Shown in pieces: positions 10,210 to 21,824 of a stretch of 64,000 nucleotides of DNA. Every line of letters starts with the position of its first letter. The stretch's first letter is position 1. The notes under the pieces were generated by a model. It did not search any database, was not told the DNA's origin, and saw only the letters and a program-made list of their open reading frames with translations. The translations under genes and the position numbers were made by a program. Location of the stretch: the NCBI RefSeq assembly GCF_030052815.1, contig NC_079498.1, forward strand, positions 74,944,992 through 75,008,991. Reading direction: 5' to 3'. The DNA is from Hevea brasiliensis (taxonomy: Eukaryota > Streptophyta > Magnoliopsida > Malpighiales > Euphorbiaceae).

Positions 10210-13200
10210 TGTAACACCCCTCACCGGTCTACAGTATAGCCGAGCAAGGCATACTACACAGCGTGCCGGAACACCTAGTCTGTGATTATCTCATTTCTTG
10301 AACTCAATTTGATTTTAAGAAGTCATTTACATAATATTCATATCATGTTGATACTATTGTCATACTTTGTTAAAATCAGTGTTTCAAGATTGGTAATAAA
10401 AATTTGGCAAAGTGCCCTCTATAATTAGGACAAACTGTCCTTCCAACCTGTTGAAAACAGTTTAATATTATGATATCAAAATCTCAAATATTTCACAGTC
10501 TCTATTTCTCAGTAAAGTCAATAGACTTTTACAGTCATTAAACAGTTCCATAATACAGTCCATAATAATTTAAATATATAAAGAAAATCTCCATGTCATT
10601 TAATATGTACAAAATATTACAAACTTTAAAGCTTTCATAATATTACAAAATACAAGGCCAATTTTCAAATATACAACAAAAGTATAAAATACAAGATATC
10701 CTAAGTCCTACCATGTATGCAATGCAGTGCAGATGACTCTGGACTCCTGTGCAGATCTGATGTCTCACCCGGTAGTAGGTCTGCTGGGCTCCCCAGCTGT
10801 GTCTCCAATACCTACGCGTTACAAAAGCAACGCGCTAAGCAATTTTGCTTAGTGGTGCCAAATGTAAAGAAATATACACTAAAATAAAGTAAATAAAGTG
10901 TTTACAAATTTTTGGTGGTGCTGTATATCAGTAGATTGGATTTAGGTATTTGAATTTAATAGTACTTGAATTACTGCCCATGTAGCCTATATACTGACCA
11001 GACTGGATAAACGGATATACTAGCACTGGGTACTTAGTACCTCGGACCGTCACACCATCGGTCACAAAGTGTCTCCCGATGTGTAAATAGCGTGGCTAAA
11101 AAGCCATATAGTCAATTTGGCGATAAGCCAAAAATAAATACACAATATGTATAGCCGTAGGCTATTAAAGTCACAGTGCGGCACAATAGGCCGTAAAAAC
11201 ACAGTATGGCATAAAACCATTTACAAAACAGCTGTCAGAATCCTATTGGCATGCCAACCTATCCATACTAGTCAACTAGGCAAACTAGGGCACATTATAA
11301 ATTAATTGTTTAATTCTTCAATCTTTGGAGTTTACTAACTATTATATAATTCACAAGTCAATGCATGTGTTGACCTTTTTAGGTAATATGGATAAGTTGT
11401 TTCTAGCATCAATATGTCACAATTTAAATCTCAATTTGCCACCAATATAGTGCAATTTAACATTTTTACAAGTTGGCATTCATTGCCAAAATGCTTCAAG
11501 CATCATTGTATGCAAAATGTCACATTCTCTATTTTTGTGTGCTAGATTGGTCTAGGTTAAAGTCGTATTTACCTTGGTTTTTAGCTTCTAGTCAAAGAAG
11601 AAAAATTGTAGCTCTATGTCTTATTGCACGCGGGGCAAAATTTCAGGTCATTCCGAGTTGTGTAGACCAAGATATGGTCAATTTGCTAAAGCTGGACAGA
11701 TTGCACTTTTGGTGCACAATTTGGTCAATTTTTAGGTCACTTTTGGTTCGGCAGTTTTTGTGCCCAAACTTGTGCAAGCCATTTGACTTAGTTCTGGTCA
11801 TTTCTGGGCTTTGGTGTCTTCATAAGACTTGTAGATATAGGTCTTAGCTATTCATGGTCAAAATTTCAGGTCAATTGGACCTGTTTTGAGTGAGTTATGG
11901 CCTAAACACTAACTGCTGCCCAAATGGTCAGTTCTCAGGCCTCAAATGCACTAATCCGGATTTGGTCACATTTTAAGGTCAATTTCTAGGCAGAATTTTG
12001 GCAACCTTTCTACATGAAAATTGGCCTATTTGGTGTCTAGTTTCACCCATATTGGCCTCATACCAATTGGGTTCATAGTTTGGCACTTATGGCCTCATTT
12101 AGGTGCTGTCTTTAATACACAACCTGCACAAAGCTCATACACTTCCAATTTAATGTTCCTTCTCCTCCTCATTACTACAATATTCAATCAACAACACTTC
12201 TATACATATATTGTACACAATTTCAGCAACAATTCTGGGTAGAATGTTCAAGTGCTCATGCACACAATCCATCATTAAGTTCAACATTCACTTCCATCAA
12301 AATTCAACAAACTTCAATGTTAATATTACACATATACTTCAACATATTCATACTTCAACATCACTTACACTTGCTGCCCACAAATTGACATTAACATATA
12401 TCATTAATAACCATATATTCACACACAAATTCATGCTATTAGGGGCTGTCAAACATGGCAGTTTGCTCAAGGCTTCAAGGTTCCATTTCACATCTTTAAT
12501 CTAAACACTACATTTACATACTTGTGCACAAACTTACTCTAACTTTCATTTGAATCAATCAACCTTCATTTTCATTCATTAGAAGTAAAAATAACTCAAG
12601 CTCAACAAGGGTTCATGGCTGCCAAAAATGGACAAATTCATTTCTCACTATTTCTTTCATTTCTTTTCACCAAAACACTCACCTCAACCTAAACACAAGC
12701 TTTACTAAAGCAAGGGAGGGATTTTGGACACTTACTACTTGAAAGCTTCCTTCAAACCTCACCAAATCTTGTTTTTCTTGCTGCCAATATCTTCCCCAAG
12801 GTGAGTATGCAAGCTTTAATGAAGGAAAGAAGTGGAAAGGATGGCTTGATCATGCACCCATGGAGGTTGCATGTGGGGTGGCCATGGTGATTTTCATGGT
12901 GGAATTCATTACGGCAAAGTAAAATGGGCTGATGAAGAAGATGATGGTGAGTGCTATCTGCTATCCCAAGGCTGTGATAAGGGTCCCAATATCCAAGTTA
13001 GTGGAGCACTAACTTGGATTTTAATGTTAATTATTCAAAGTTTCATAAATTGGATTTTATCCCCCATTTCTTTCACTATTCTTATAATGTATCACAATTT
13101 AATTTTTCATGACATTTTCTAAGTGTAATATCATTTATTTTTAATGGAAATTGAGGTCAAAAGGAAACTCTAGGTGTCAAATGACCAAAATACCCCACTT

Positions 13201-13616
13201 CGGGTTACATTCCCGATTTTTCGGTAACACCGATTTTTGTCTGTTTCTCGATTTTTCATTTTTCTTTGTACTAATTTATTAATTTTTCTTTGATATTTCT
13301 AGTGTCAATTACATTTCAATAAATCTTTATTTATGTCTCAAAATTATATTCAGAGGGTTCCCCACGGTCCTAGGGTCAGCAACGGCCTTCCCGGTGTAGT
13401 CACCCATCGCTGTAGTGCCGGCTCGTTTAACTTAGCATCATTTTCTCTCTTTCATTTTTGTTTGATTTTTCTTGTATTTTCTTTTTTATTTATTTCATCA
13501 TTATATGTCTGTTCACCATCACCGAAGTGTAGTTCCAGATATACTGACTTGCCTGGACTGTTATTTGACTACTGGAGCAATTGAACGTACAGAACACGTA
13601 TAGCGGGGATGTTACA
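10210..13616 (-). repeat. Gypsy-B 3' LTR
   Basis: The 3407-bp LTR is followed on the plus strand by the complement of a polypurine tract, so it is the 3' LTR of this minus-strand element. It carries the twin hairpin (10815-10852) and the triplicated CATAAC module. ORFs at 11473-11847 and 12871-13122 are duplicated in the other LTR and run antisense to the element; I do not call them genes. Confidence 0.92.
10815..10852 (-). other. twin hairpin in Gypsy-B 3' LTR
   Basis: Two back-to-back inverted repeats: cgcgtt (10815-10820) with aacgcg (10829-10834), then ctaagca (10835-10841) with tgcttag (10846-10852, 4-nt loop). The same pair occurs at 19023-19060 in the 5' LTR, with one weakened pair in the first stem. 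Homologous pairs lie in the other gypsy LTRs. Confidence 0.65.
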
Positions 13617-13617
13617 A

Positions 13618-13629
13618 CTCTTCCCCTCT
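13618..13629 (-). other. Gypsy-B polypurine tract
   Basis: On the minus strand this reads agaggggaagag, ending 1 nt before the 3' LTR start at 13616. It is the primer for plus-strand DNA synthesis. Confidence 0.85.
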
Positions 13630-13682
13630 AAATAAAAATTTCGTCCTCGAAATTTACCTGATGTGAAGAGCTGAGGGAACTG

Positions 13683-15119
13683 TTATCTCATTGTCTCCTC
13701 GCTCTCCCATGTTGCCTCCTCCGTGTTGTGGTGTCTCCATAGGATTTTCACTAGTGGAATTGTCTTGTTTCTGAGCTCTTTTATCTCTCGTGCCAAGATT
13801 TTAATTGGTTCTTCTTCATATGTCAGGTCAGGTTGTACCATAATTTCTTCTGCTGAGATGACTTGTGAAGGATCTGATCTGTATCTTCTGAGCATCGAGA
13901 CATGGAACACATTATGTATCTTGTCCAGCTCAGGTGGTAAGGCTAATCGGTAGGCTACTGGTCCCACACGTTCAATAACTTCATATGGGCCAATAAACCT
14001 AGGGCTTAGTTTTCCCTTTTTCCCGAATCTCAACACTTTCTTCCACGATGATACTTTGAGAAATACCTTCTCACCAACTTCATACTCAATGTCTTTTCTC
14101 CTCAAGTCAGCATAAGATTTCTGTCGGTCTGAGGCAACTTTCAAATTGGCCTTTATCAGTTTCACCTTTTCCTCTGTCTGTTTTATCAGGTCTGGCCCCA
14201 CTAGCTTATCTTCACCCAATTCAGTCCAACTTACAGGTGTTCTGCATTTTCTCCCATACAGTGCTTCATAGGGTGCCATTTGTATGCTAGCTTGATAGCT
14301 ATTATTATATGCAAATTCTTCCAGTGGAAGGTATCTCTCCCAACTTCCCTCAAACTCAATAACACAACTTCTCAGCATATCCTCGAGGACCTATCACAGA
14401 TATTTAGTTATTACTATCATTATTATCAGTTTATTATTTGCAATAACTTAATGAGTTTCAAAATTTACCTGGATTATTCTTTCTGACTGTCCATCCGTCT
14501 GAGGATGAAAAGCCATACTAAAATGGAGTTGTGTGCCCAAGGATTCTTGTAATTTCTTCCAAAATCTAGATGTAAACCTCGGGTCTCTATCAGATATAAT
14601 GGAAAGTGGAATTCCATGTAGTCTAACTATCTCACTGATGTATAATTCTGCTAGCTTTTTCAGTGAGTAGTCAGTTCTAACTGGCAGAAAATGTGCTGAT
14701 TTGGTTAACCTATCCACAATCACCCATACTGCATCATGCTTCTTCTGAGTGAGAGGTAGACCACTGACAAAGTCCGTAGTGACTCGGTCCCATTTCCATT
14801 AAGGTATGTTTATGGGCTGCAACAAACCTAATGGAACTTGATGTTTTGCTTTGACTTATTGACAGGTCAAGCATCTAGTTACATGGTCAACTATGTCCTT
14901 CTTCATACCTGGCCACCAGTATCGGAGTTTCAGGTCATGGTACATTTTTGTGCTTCCTGGGTGCATAGCATACACACTGTTATGTGCTTCTTTCAGAATA
15001 TTGGTTTTCAACTCTTCATCATCTGGTACACATACTCTTTCTTTATAGTACAGGCACCCATTTTCTTTCACTTCATATTCAGTTTCCTTCCCCTTAGTGA
15101 TTTTGCCCATAATAGCCAT
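13683..15119 (-). pseudogene. Gypsy-B integrase and chromodomain-like end
   Basis: This is the integrase of a Ty3/gypsy element. 14856-15119 holds the HHCC zinc finger (EAHNSVYAMHPG ... RCLTCQ). 14448-14797 is the core, with acidic residues in TDFVSGLP, ISDRDPRF and DGQSERIIQ. 13683-14378 continues with VLEDMLRSCVIEFEGSW, then GPYEVIERVGPVAYRL and HNVFHVSMLRRY. It finishes with a chromodomain-like ILWRHHNTEEATWESEETMR, which in chromoviruses can direct insertion to particular chromatin. A stop replaces the residue before WKWDR near 14800. The break at 14391-14468 has intron features and the same position in Gypsy-2 and Gypsy-3. The ORF stops right after ETMR, shorter than Gypsy-3, which continues RQHFPQLF. 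Confidence 0.85.
14391..14468 (-). other. putative intron in Gypsy-B integrase
   Basis: The minus strand reads CAG|gtaaatttt ... gatag|GTCCTC, 78 bp long. It lies between the codons for SERIIQ and VLEDML in phase 0 and contains an in-frame stop. A possible branch site taataac lies upstream of the 3' AG. The same boundary is interrupted in Gypsy-2 (75 bp) and Gypsy-3 (74 bp). Confidence 0.65.
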
Positions 15120-16627
15120 TAATTTCTCATCTGTCTTCTGCCCATCCTCAGACTCTGTAATGCATTCGGCTTCACTAGCAACTCAGCCAAAATAACTCCA
15201 TCATGAGTTAAGGATAGTTGGGCATTCAGAGATCTTAATGCTACAATAGATTTTTTGCTTAAAGCATCAGCGACTACATTTGCCTTCCCAAGGTGGTAGT
15301 CAATCACACAATCATAATCTTTTAGGAATTCAATCCATCGCCTCTGTCTCAAATTAAGTTCCTTCTGGGTTGGCAGATACTTCAGACTCTTATGGTCTGT
15401 GTATATGTAGCATTTTTCTTCATACAAGTAATGCTTCCATATCTTCAATGCGAAGATAATTGCTACTAACTCTAAATCATGAGTAGGGTAATTCTTTTCA
15501 TGTGGCCTTAACTGCCTGGAAGCATATGCGACCACTTTCCCTTCTTGCATGAGTACACACCCTAATCCATTGTGTGAGGCATCACTGTAGACTACAAAGT
15601 CTTTTCCAGACATTGGCTGTGTTAACACTGGTGCCTCTATCAACATAGCCTTCAGCCTCTCAAAACTGGCTTGACACTTATCATTCCAGTCAAATTTCAT
15701 ATTCTTGTGTAGTAATTTAGTCATTGGAGCAGCTATCAGGGAAAATCCCTTTACAAATCTTCTATAATATCCAGCTAACCCCAAGAAACTTCTGATCTCA
15801 GTTGTATTTCTGGGAGGCTTCCATTCCATCACTGCTTCAATCTTCTTGGGATCCACTCTAATCCCTTCAGCTGATACTACATGTCCAAGGAATGCAATCT
15901 CATTCAACCAGAACTCACACTTAGACAATTTAGCATACAATTTCTTCTCTTTTAGAGTCTGCTGAACAATTCTCAAATGCTCATCATGTTCTTCTTTATC
16001 CTTGGAATACACCAGGATGTCATCAATGAAGACCACTACGAACCGATCTAAGTATGGATGGAAGATACGGTTCATAAGGTCCATTAATGCTGCTGGAGCG
16101 TTTGTTAACCCAAATGGCATCACCAGGAATTCATAATGCCCATACCGGGTTCTAAATGCAGTCTTAGGCACATCTGTATCCTTAACCCTTAGCTGATGAT
16201 ACCCTGATCTGAGATCAATCTTAGAAAACACACCGGCTCCCTTCAACTGATCAAACATATCGTCAATTCTAGGCAATGGATACTTGTTCTTTATTGTTAC
16301 TCTGTTTAACTGCCGGTAGTCAACACATAACCTCAGTGTCCCATCTTTCTTCTTTACAAACAATACCGGAGCTCCCCAAGGTGACACACTGGGGCATATG
16401 AACCCCTTGTCTAGTAATTCTTGCAGCTAGATTTTTAACTCTTTCAATTCAGCAGGTGCCATCCTATACGGAGCAATTGAAATGGGAGCTGTACCCGGCA
16501 TAATCTCAATAGCAAATTCAACTTCCCTTTCTGGTGGTAAACTAGGCAATTCCTCAGAAATACCTCGAGAAATCCCATCAGTGGGTATGTCGGACAAGTC
16601 AAGTTTACCCCGCCTAGTGTCAATCAC
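15119..16627 (-). pseudogene. Gypsy-B reverse transcriptase and RNase H
   Basis: This region makes the cDNA of the element. From the N-terminus: the RT lead-in [20 protein letters not shown], then [60 protein letters not shown], the catalytic FIDDILVYS (both Asp present), and [12 protein letters not shown]. RNase H follows with [34 protein letters not shown] and [10 protein letters not shown]. The frame is open except for a TAG at 16427-16429 where the other copies have a CAG (KIQLQE), a single nonsense change. Frame is lost again near 15130 before integrase. Confidence 0.92.
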
Positions 16628-16639
16628 GTGTGCGGATAG

Positions 16640-17075
16640 GCTTCACACCCTTTTCTCACCATCTCCTTGCAAATCAGAATGAGATGACATTGGACAAGAA
16701 ATCATCCTTTCACCCACTACTATTATTTCTTCGTTTCCTCCAGAGAGATTCTCTTCAATTTACAATCTACTATTGCACGATGATGGGATAACCACCATTC
16801 CCAAAATCACATCAAACTCATGGAAAGGCGTTCGATTAAGTCGCTAAGAACTATTTCCCTTGAATCTTCAATGGACAGCCCTTATACACCTTGTTTACTA
16901 CCACATTGTGGCCTAGCGGATTTGTGACCAGGATGTCTTGGTCACTTTCCTCCACTAGTATTCCCTTTTCTATGGGCAGCTTGATACAAATATATGAATG
17001 AGTAGATCCAGGATCCACTAATGCATGCACAGAAGTATTATAAAGGAGGAACGCACTTTGATAGCATCCGAGCAT
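16640..17075 (-). pseudogene. Gypsy-B aspartic protease, broken
   Basis: This is the retropepsin-like protease that cuts the polyprotein. The start is clear: SVHALVDPGSTHSYI carries the catalytic D-x-G triad (DPG here, in place of the more usual DSG). ILVTNPLGHNVVVNKVYKGC follows. After 16851 the frame is lost in the region that in Gypsy-2 reads VILGMDWLSRHQ. 16740-16850 corresponds to it at nucleotide level but is shortened. Confidence 0.78.
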
Positions 17076-17093
17076 CCTGTTCCTCCCGTGCCC

Positions 17094-18288
17094 TTATAGC
17101 ATAGGCTTTGGCTGGTTTTCGCCTTTGCTCTCTCGATGCACTCGACACTGTTTTCGTGAAGTACCGGCTGCCTCAGCCTTACCTGGCCTTCTACCCCTTG
17201 GAGCTGGAGGGGTAGGCCTATCAGTTGATACTGGAGTGGATGTAGCAGTTCTGCGAGGACAATCTCGGACTAGGTGGTCTGTAGATCCACACCGTAAACA
17301 AGCACCCGTCATCCTCCAACATTCACCCTTATGCAATTTTTGGCAATGTGGGCAAGCAACAGATACTGTTGGGGCTGGTCCCCTGTACCCTTTTCCTGGA
17401 GAGCTAGCCATTGAAGGGGTGGACTGGCCTCTCCTTGGTGCAAACTAAGATTTGGGCCTCTGTGGATCGACTCGACTTGGTGCTCTCTGAAACTCGAGTA
17501 GGCGAACCTCTCGAATTTCTTGCTAGGCGTAAGATGTACCACCGACCACGACCTCTTTTCTCTGTCCCTTCTTCTGCTCGCTCATTCATTCTAACTTTTT
17601 CAACCTTCAAGGCTTCCACTAACTTGGCAAACTCAGTAATCCCCAAGGTAATCATTACTTTAATGTTATCATTGAGTCCTTCATCAAATCTCTTGCATCT
17701 CTCTCGCCTCATTAGGGACTATTTCCGCCCATAGCGCTCACCGACAAATTCTCTTTCATATTCAGCCACTGTCAGCTGTCTCTGGCGTAGGGTAATAAAC
17801 TCCCTTCTCTTCTCTTCCAGGTATACACTGCCCACATACTTCTTTTTGAACTCAGTGAGAAAGAAATCCCAAGTTATCTGTTCTGGTGGCACTTCACTAG
17901 TTACTGTATCCCACCACTGGTATGCATCATCTTGCAGTAGTGACACAGCAGCTTCCAAATTCTGCTCTGGAGTACAATGAAGTTATTTCAAGACTCTTCC
18001 AGTTCTGTCCAACCAGTTTTCAACTGTGACAGAATCATCTTCTCTTTTGCCCAGAAAGTCCACTGCTCCAAACTTCCTGAGTCTCTCCATATGAGATTTT
18101 TGATGTGGAGGTGGTGGTGGTGGTGGCATAACTCCTGCCATCTGTCTAAAGAACTCAGCCATTTGCTGAAATGTGGCTGATGCATTTGGTACTGGTGGAA
18201 TAGGTTCCCTCCTGTCTCCTGGTTCAGTCATAGATGGAGCATGACTTTCCACTTCCTCATCGACCGCTCTTTGCGATGTGGAGTCCAT
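17094..18288 (-). pseudogene. Gypsy-B gag
   Basis: This is the capsid/nucleocapsid protein, in four frame-broken pieces. The chosen start, ATG at 18286-18288, gives MDSTSQRAVDEEVESH, which matches the starts in Gypsy-2 and Gypsy-3. It continues with FQQMAEFFRQMAGV, a proline run, then MERLRKFGAVDFLG. 17719-17958 holds the retrotransposon gag core (AYQWWDTV ... WDFFLTEFKKKY ... EKRREFITLRQ). 17404-17712 continues (CKRFDEGLNDNIKVMIT). 17094-17411 has a CCHC knuckle CLRCGSTDHLVRDC (C-x2-C-x4-H-x4-C), preceded by a second cysteine pair, CPHCQKLHKGEC. Confidence 0.86.
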
Positions 18289-18400
18289 ATTCTGATCAAA
18301 ATAACAAAACAAATCAAAAGATCTGCATTAGAGTCATCTTAACACTTACAATGCAATGCATGATATGCAATCTATCTAGGTCCAAAAATGCCTAAACCAT

Positions 18401-18412
18401 GCTCTGATACCA
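18401..18412 (-). other. Gypsy-B primer binding site (tRNA-iMet)
   Basis: The minus strand reads tggtatcagagc, complementary to the initiator tRNA-Met 3' end, 5 nt inside the 5' LTR that starts at 18418. Confidence 0.9.
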
Positions 18413-18417
18413 CTAAA

Positions 18418-21400
18418 TGTAACACCCCTCACCGGTCTATAGTATAGCCGAGCAAGGCATACTACACGGCGTGCCGGAACACCTAGTCTGTGATTATCTC
18501 ATTTCATGAACTCAATTTGATTTTAAGAAGTCATTTACATAATATTCATATCATGTTGATACTATTGTCATACTTTGTTAAAATCAGTGTTTCAAGATTG
18601 GTAATAAAAATTTGGCAAAGTGCCGTCTATAATTAGGACAAACTGTCCTTCCAACCTGTTGAAAACAGTTTAATATTATGATATCAAAATCTCAAATATT
18701 TCACAGTCTCTATTTCTCAGTAAAGTCAATAGACTTTTACAGTCATTAAACAGTTCCATAATACAGTCCATAATAATTTAAATATATACAGAACATCTCC
18801 ATGTCATTTAATATGTACAAAATATTACAAACTTTAAAGCTTTCATAATATTACAAAATACAAGGCCAATTTTCAAATATACAACAAAAATACAAAATAC
18901 AAGATATCCTAAGTCCTACCATGTATGCAATGCAGTGCAGATGACTCTGGACTCCTGTGCAGATCTGATGTCTCACCCAGTAGTAGGTCTGCTGGGCTCC
19001 CCAGCTGTGTCTCCAATACCTACGCGTTACAAAAGCAATGCGCTAAGCAATTTTGCTTAGTGGTGCCAAATGTAAAGAAATATACACCAAAATAAAGTAA
19101 ATAAAGTGTTTACAAATTTTTGGTGGTGCTGTATGTCAGTAGATTGGATTTAGGTATTTGAATTTAATAGTACTTGAATTACTGCCCGTGTAGCCTATAT
19201 ACTGACCAGACTGGATAAACGGATATACTGGCACTGGGTACTTAGTACCTCGGACCGTCACACCATTGGTCACAAAATGTCTCCCGGTGTGCAAATAGCG
19301 TGGCTAAAAAGCCATATAGTCAATCTGGCGATAAGCCAAAAATAAATACACAATATGTATAGCCGTAGGCTATTAAAGTCACAGTGCGGTACAATAGGCC
19401 GTAAAAACACAGTATGGCATAAAACCATTTACAGAACAGCTGTCAGAATCCTATTGGCATGCCAACCTATCCATACTAGTCAACTAGGCAAACTAGGGCA
19501 CATTATAAATTAATTGTTTAATTCTTCAATCTTTGGAGTTTACTAACTATTATATAATTCACAAGTCAATGCATGTGTTGACCTTTTTAGGTAATATGGA
19601 TAAGTTGTTTCTAGCATTAATATGTCACAATTTAAATTTCAATTTTCCACCAATATAGTGCAATTTACCATTTTTACAAGTTGGCATTCATTGCCAAAAT
19701 GCTTCAAGCATCATTGTATGCAAAATGTCACATTCTCTATTTTTGTGTGCTAGATTGGTCTAGGTTAAAGTCCTATTTACCTTGGTTTTTAGCTTCTGGT
19801 CAAAGAAGAAAAATTGTAGCTCTATGTCTTATTGCACGCGGGGCAAAATTTCAGGTCATTCCGAGTTGTGTAGACCAAGATATGGTCAATTTGCTAAAGC
19901 TGGACAGATTGCACTTTTGGTGCACAATTTGGTCAATTTTTAGGTCATTTTTGGTTCGGCAGTTTTTGTGCCCGAACTTTTGCAAGCCATTTGACTTAGT
20001 TCTGGTCATTTCTGGGCTTTGGTGTCTTCATAAGACTTGTAGATATAGGTCTTAACTATTCGTGGTCAAAATTTCAGGTCAATTGGACCTGTTTTGAGTG
20101 AGTTATGGTTTAAACACTAACTGCTGCCCAAATGGTCAGTTCTCAGGCCTCAAATGCACTAATCCGGATTTGGTCACATTTTAAGGTCAGTTTCTAGGCA
20201 GAATTTTGGCAACCTTTCTACATGAAAGTTGGCCTATTTGGTGTCTAGTTTCACCCCATATTGGCCTCATACCAATTGGGTTCATAGTTTGGCACTTATG
20301 GCCTCATTTAGGTGCTGCCTTCAATACACAACCTGCACAAAGCTCATACACTTCCAATTTAATGTTCCTTCTCCTCCTCATTACTACAATATTCAATCAA
20401 CAACACTTCTATACATATATTGTACACAATTTCAGCAACAATTCTGGGCAGAATGTTCAAGTGCTCATGCACACAATCCATCATTAAGTTCAACATTCAC
20501 TTCCACCAAAATTCAACAAACTTCAATGTTAATATTACACATATACTTCAACATATTCATACTTCAACATCACTTACACTTGCTGCCCACAAATTGACAT
20601 TAACATATATCATTAATAACCATATATTCACACACAAATTCATGCTATTAGGGGCTGCCAAACATGGCAGTTTGCTCAAGGCTTCAAGGTTCCATTTCAC
20701 ACCTTTAATCTAAACACTACATTTACATACTTGTGCACAAACTTACTCTAACTTTCATTTGAATCAATCAACCTTCATTTTCATTCATTAGAAGTAAAAT
20801 AACTCAAGCACAACAAGGGTTCATGGCTGCCAAAAATGGACAAATTCATTTCTCACTATTTCTTTCATTTCTTTTCACCAAAACACTCACCTCAACCTAA
20901 ACACAAGCTTTACTAAAGCAAGGGAGGGATTTTGGACACTTACTACTTGAAAGCTTCCTTCAAACCTCACCAAATCTTGTTTTTCTTGCTGCCAATATCT
21001 TCCCCAAGGTGAGTATGCAAGCTTTAACGAAGGAAAGAAGTGGAAAGGATGGCTTGATCATGCACCCATGGAGGTTGCATGTGGGGTGGCCATGGTGATT
21101 TCCATGGTGGAATTCATTACGGCAAAGTAAAATGGGCTGATGAAGAAGATGATGGTGAGTGCTATCTGCTGTCCCAAGGCTGTGATAAGGGTCCCAATAT
21201 CCAAGTTAGTGGAGCACTAACTTGGATTTTAATGTTAATTATTCAAAGTTTCATAAATTGGATTTTATCCCCCATTTCTTTCACTATTCTTATAATGTAT
21301 CACAATTTAATTTTTCATGACATTTTCTAAGTGTAATATCATTTATTTTTAATGGACATTGAGGTCAAAAGGCAACTCTAGGTGTCAAATGACCAAAATA

Positions 21401-21824
21401 CCCCACTTCGGGTTACATTCCCGATTTTTCGGTAACACCGATTTTTATCTGTTTCTCGATTTTTCATTTTTCTTTGTACTAATTTATTAATTTTTCTTTG
21501 ATATTTATAGTGTCAATTACATTTCAATAAATCTTTATTTATGTCTCAAAATTATATTTAGAGGGTTCCCCACGGTCCTAGGGTCGGCAACGGCCTTCCC
21601 GGTGTGGTCACCCATCGCTGTAATGCCGGCTCGTTTAACTTAGCATCATTTTCTCTCTTTCATTTTTGTTTGATTTTTCTTGTATTTTCTTTTTTATTTA
21701 TTTCATCATTATATGTCTGTTCACCATCACCGAAGTGTAGTTCCAGATATACTGACTTGCCTGGACTGTTATTTGACTACTGGAGTAATTGAACGTACAG
21801 AACACGTACAGCGGGGATGTTACA
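18418..21824 (-). repeat. Gypsy-B 5' LTR
   Basis: This 3407-bp LTR is the same length as its partner at 10210-13616. Differences seen by eye are scattered single-base changes with no net length change, which argues for a fairly recent insertion. It carries the twin hairpin at 19023-19060. Confidence 0.92.

Larger units (their letters stand above)
10210..21824 (-). mobile_element. Gypsy-B, complete Tekay-like chromovirus
   Basis: This 11,615-bp Ty3/gypsy element lies on the minus strand with a 5-bp target duplication aaatg (10205-10209 and 21825-21829). Its two LTRs are 3407 bp each, with ends TGTAAC and TTACA. The primer site, polypurine tract and all gag-pol domains are present in gypsy order (gag, protease, RT, RNase H, integrase, chromodomain-like end). 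LTRs of equal length with only sparse substitutions suggest it is the youngest intact insertion here. The coding region has stops and frameshifts, so it is probably not autonomous. Placement in the Tekay/Del lineage rests on the long LTR and chromodomain. Confidence 0.93.

Noticed and set aside
12871..13122. 83-codon ORF conserved at 21079-21330
   Set aside because: It is in both LTRs of one recent element, so identity says nothing about selection.
15119..15140. Programmed frameshift between RNase H and integrase in Gypsy-B
   Set aside because: The other copies keep one frame here, so a simple indel is more likely.
17125..17734. Plus-strand ORFs of about 107 codons across gag of Gypsy-B
   Set aside because: They are shadows of the minus-strand gag, which holds the CCHC knuckle and gag core.
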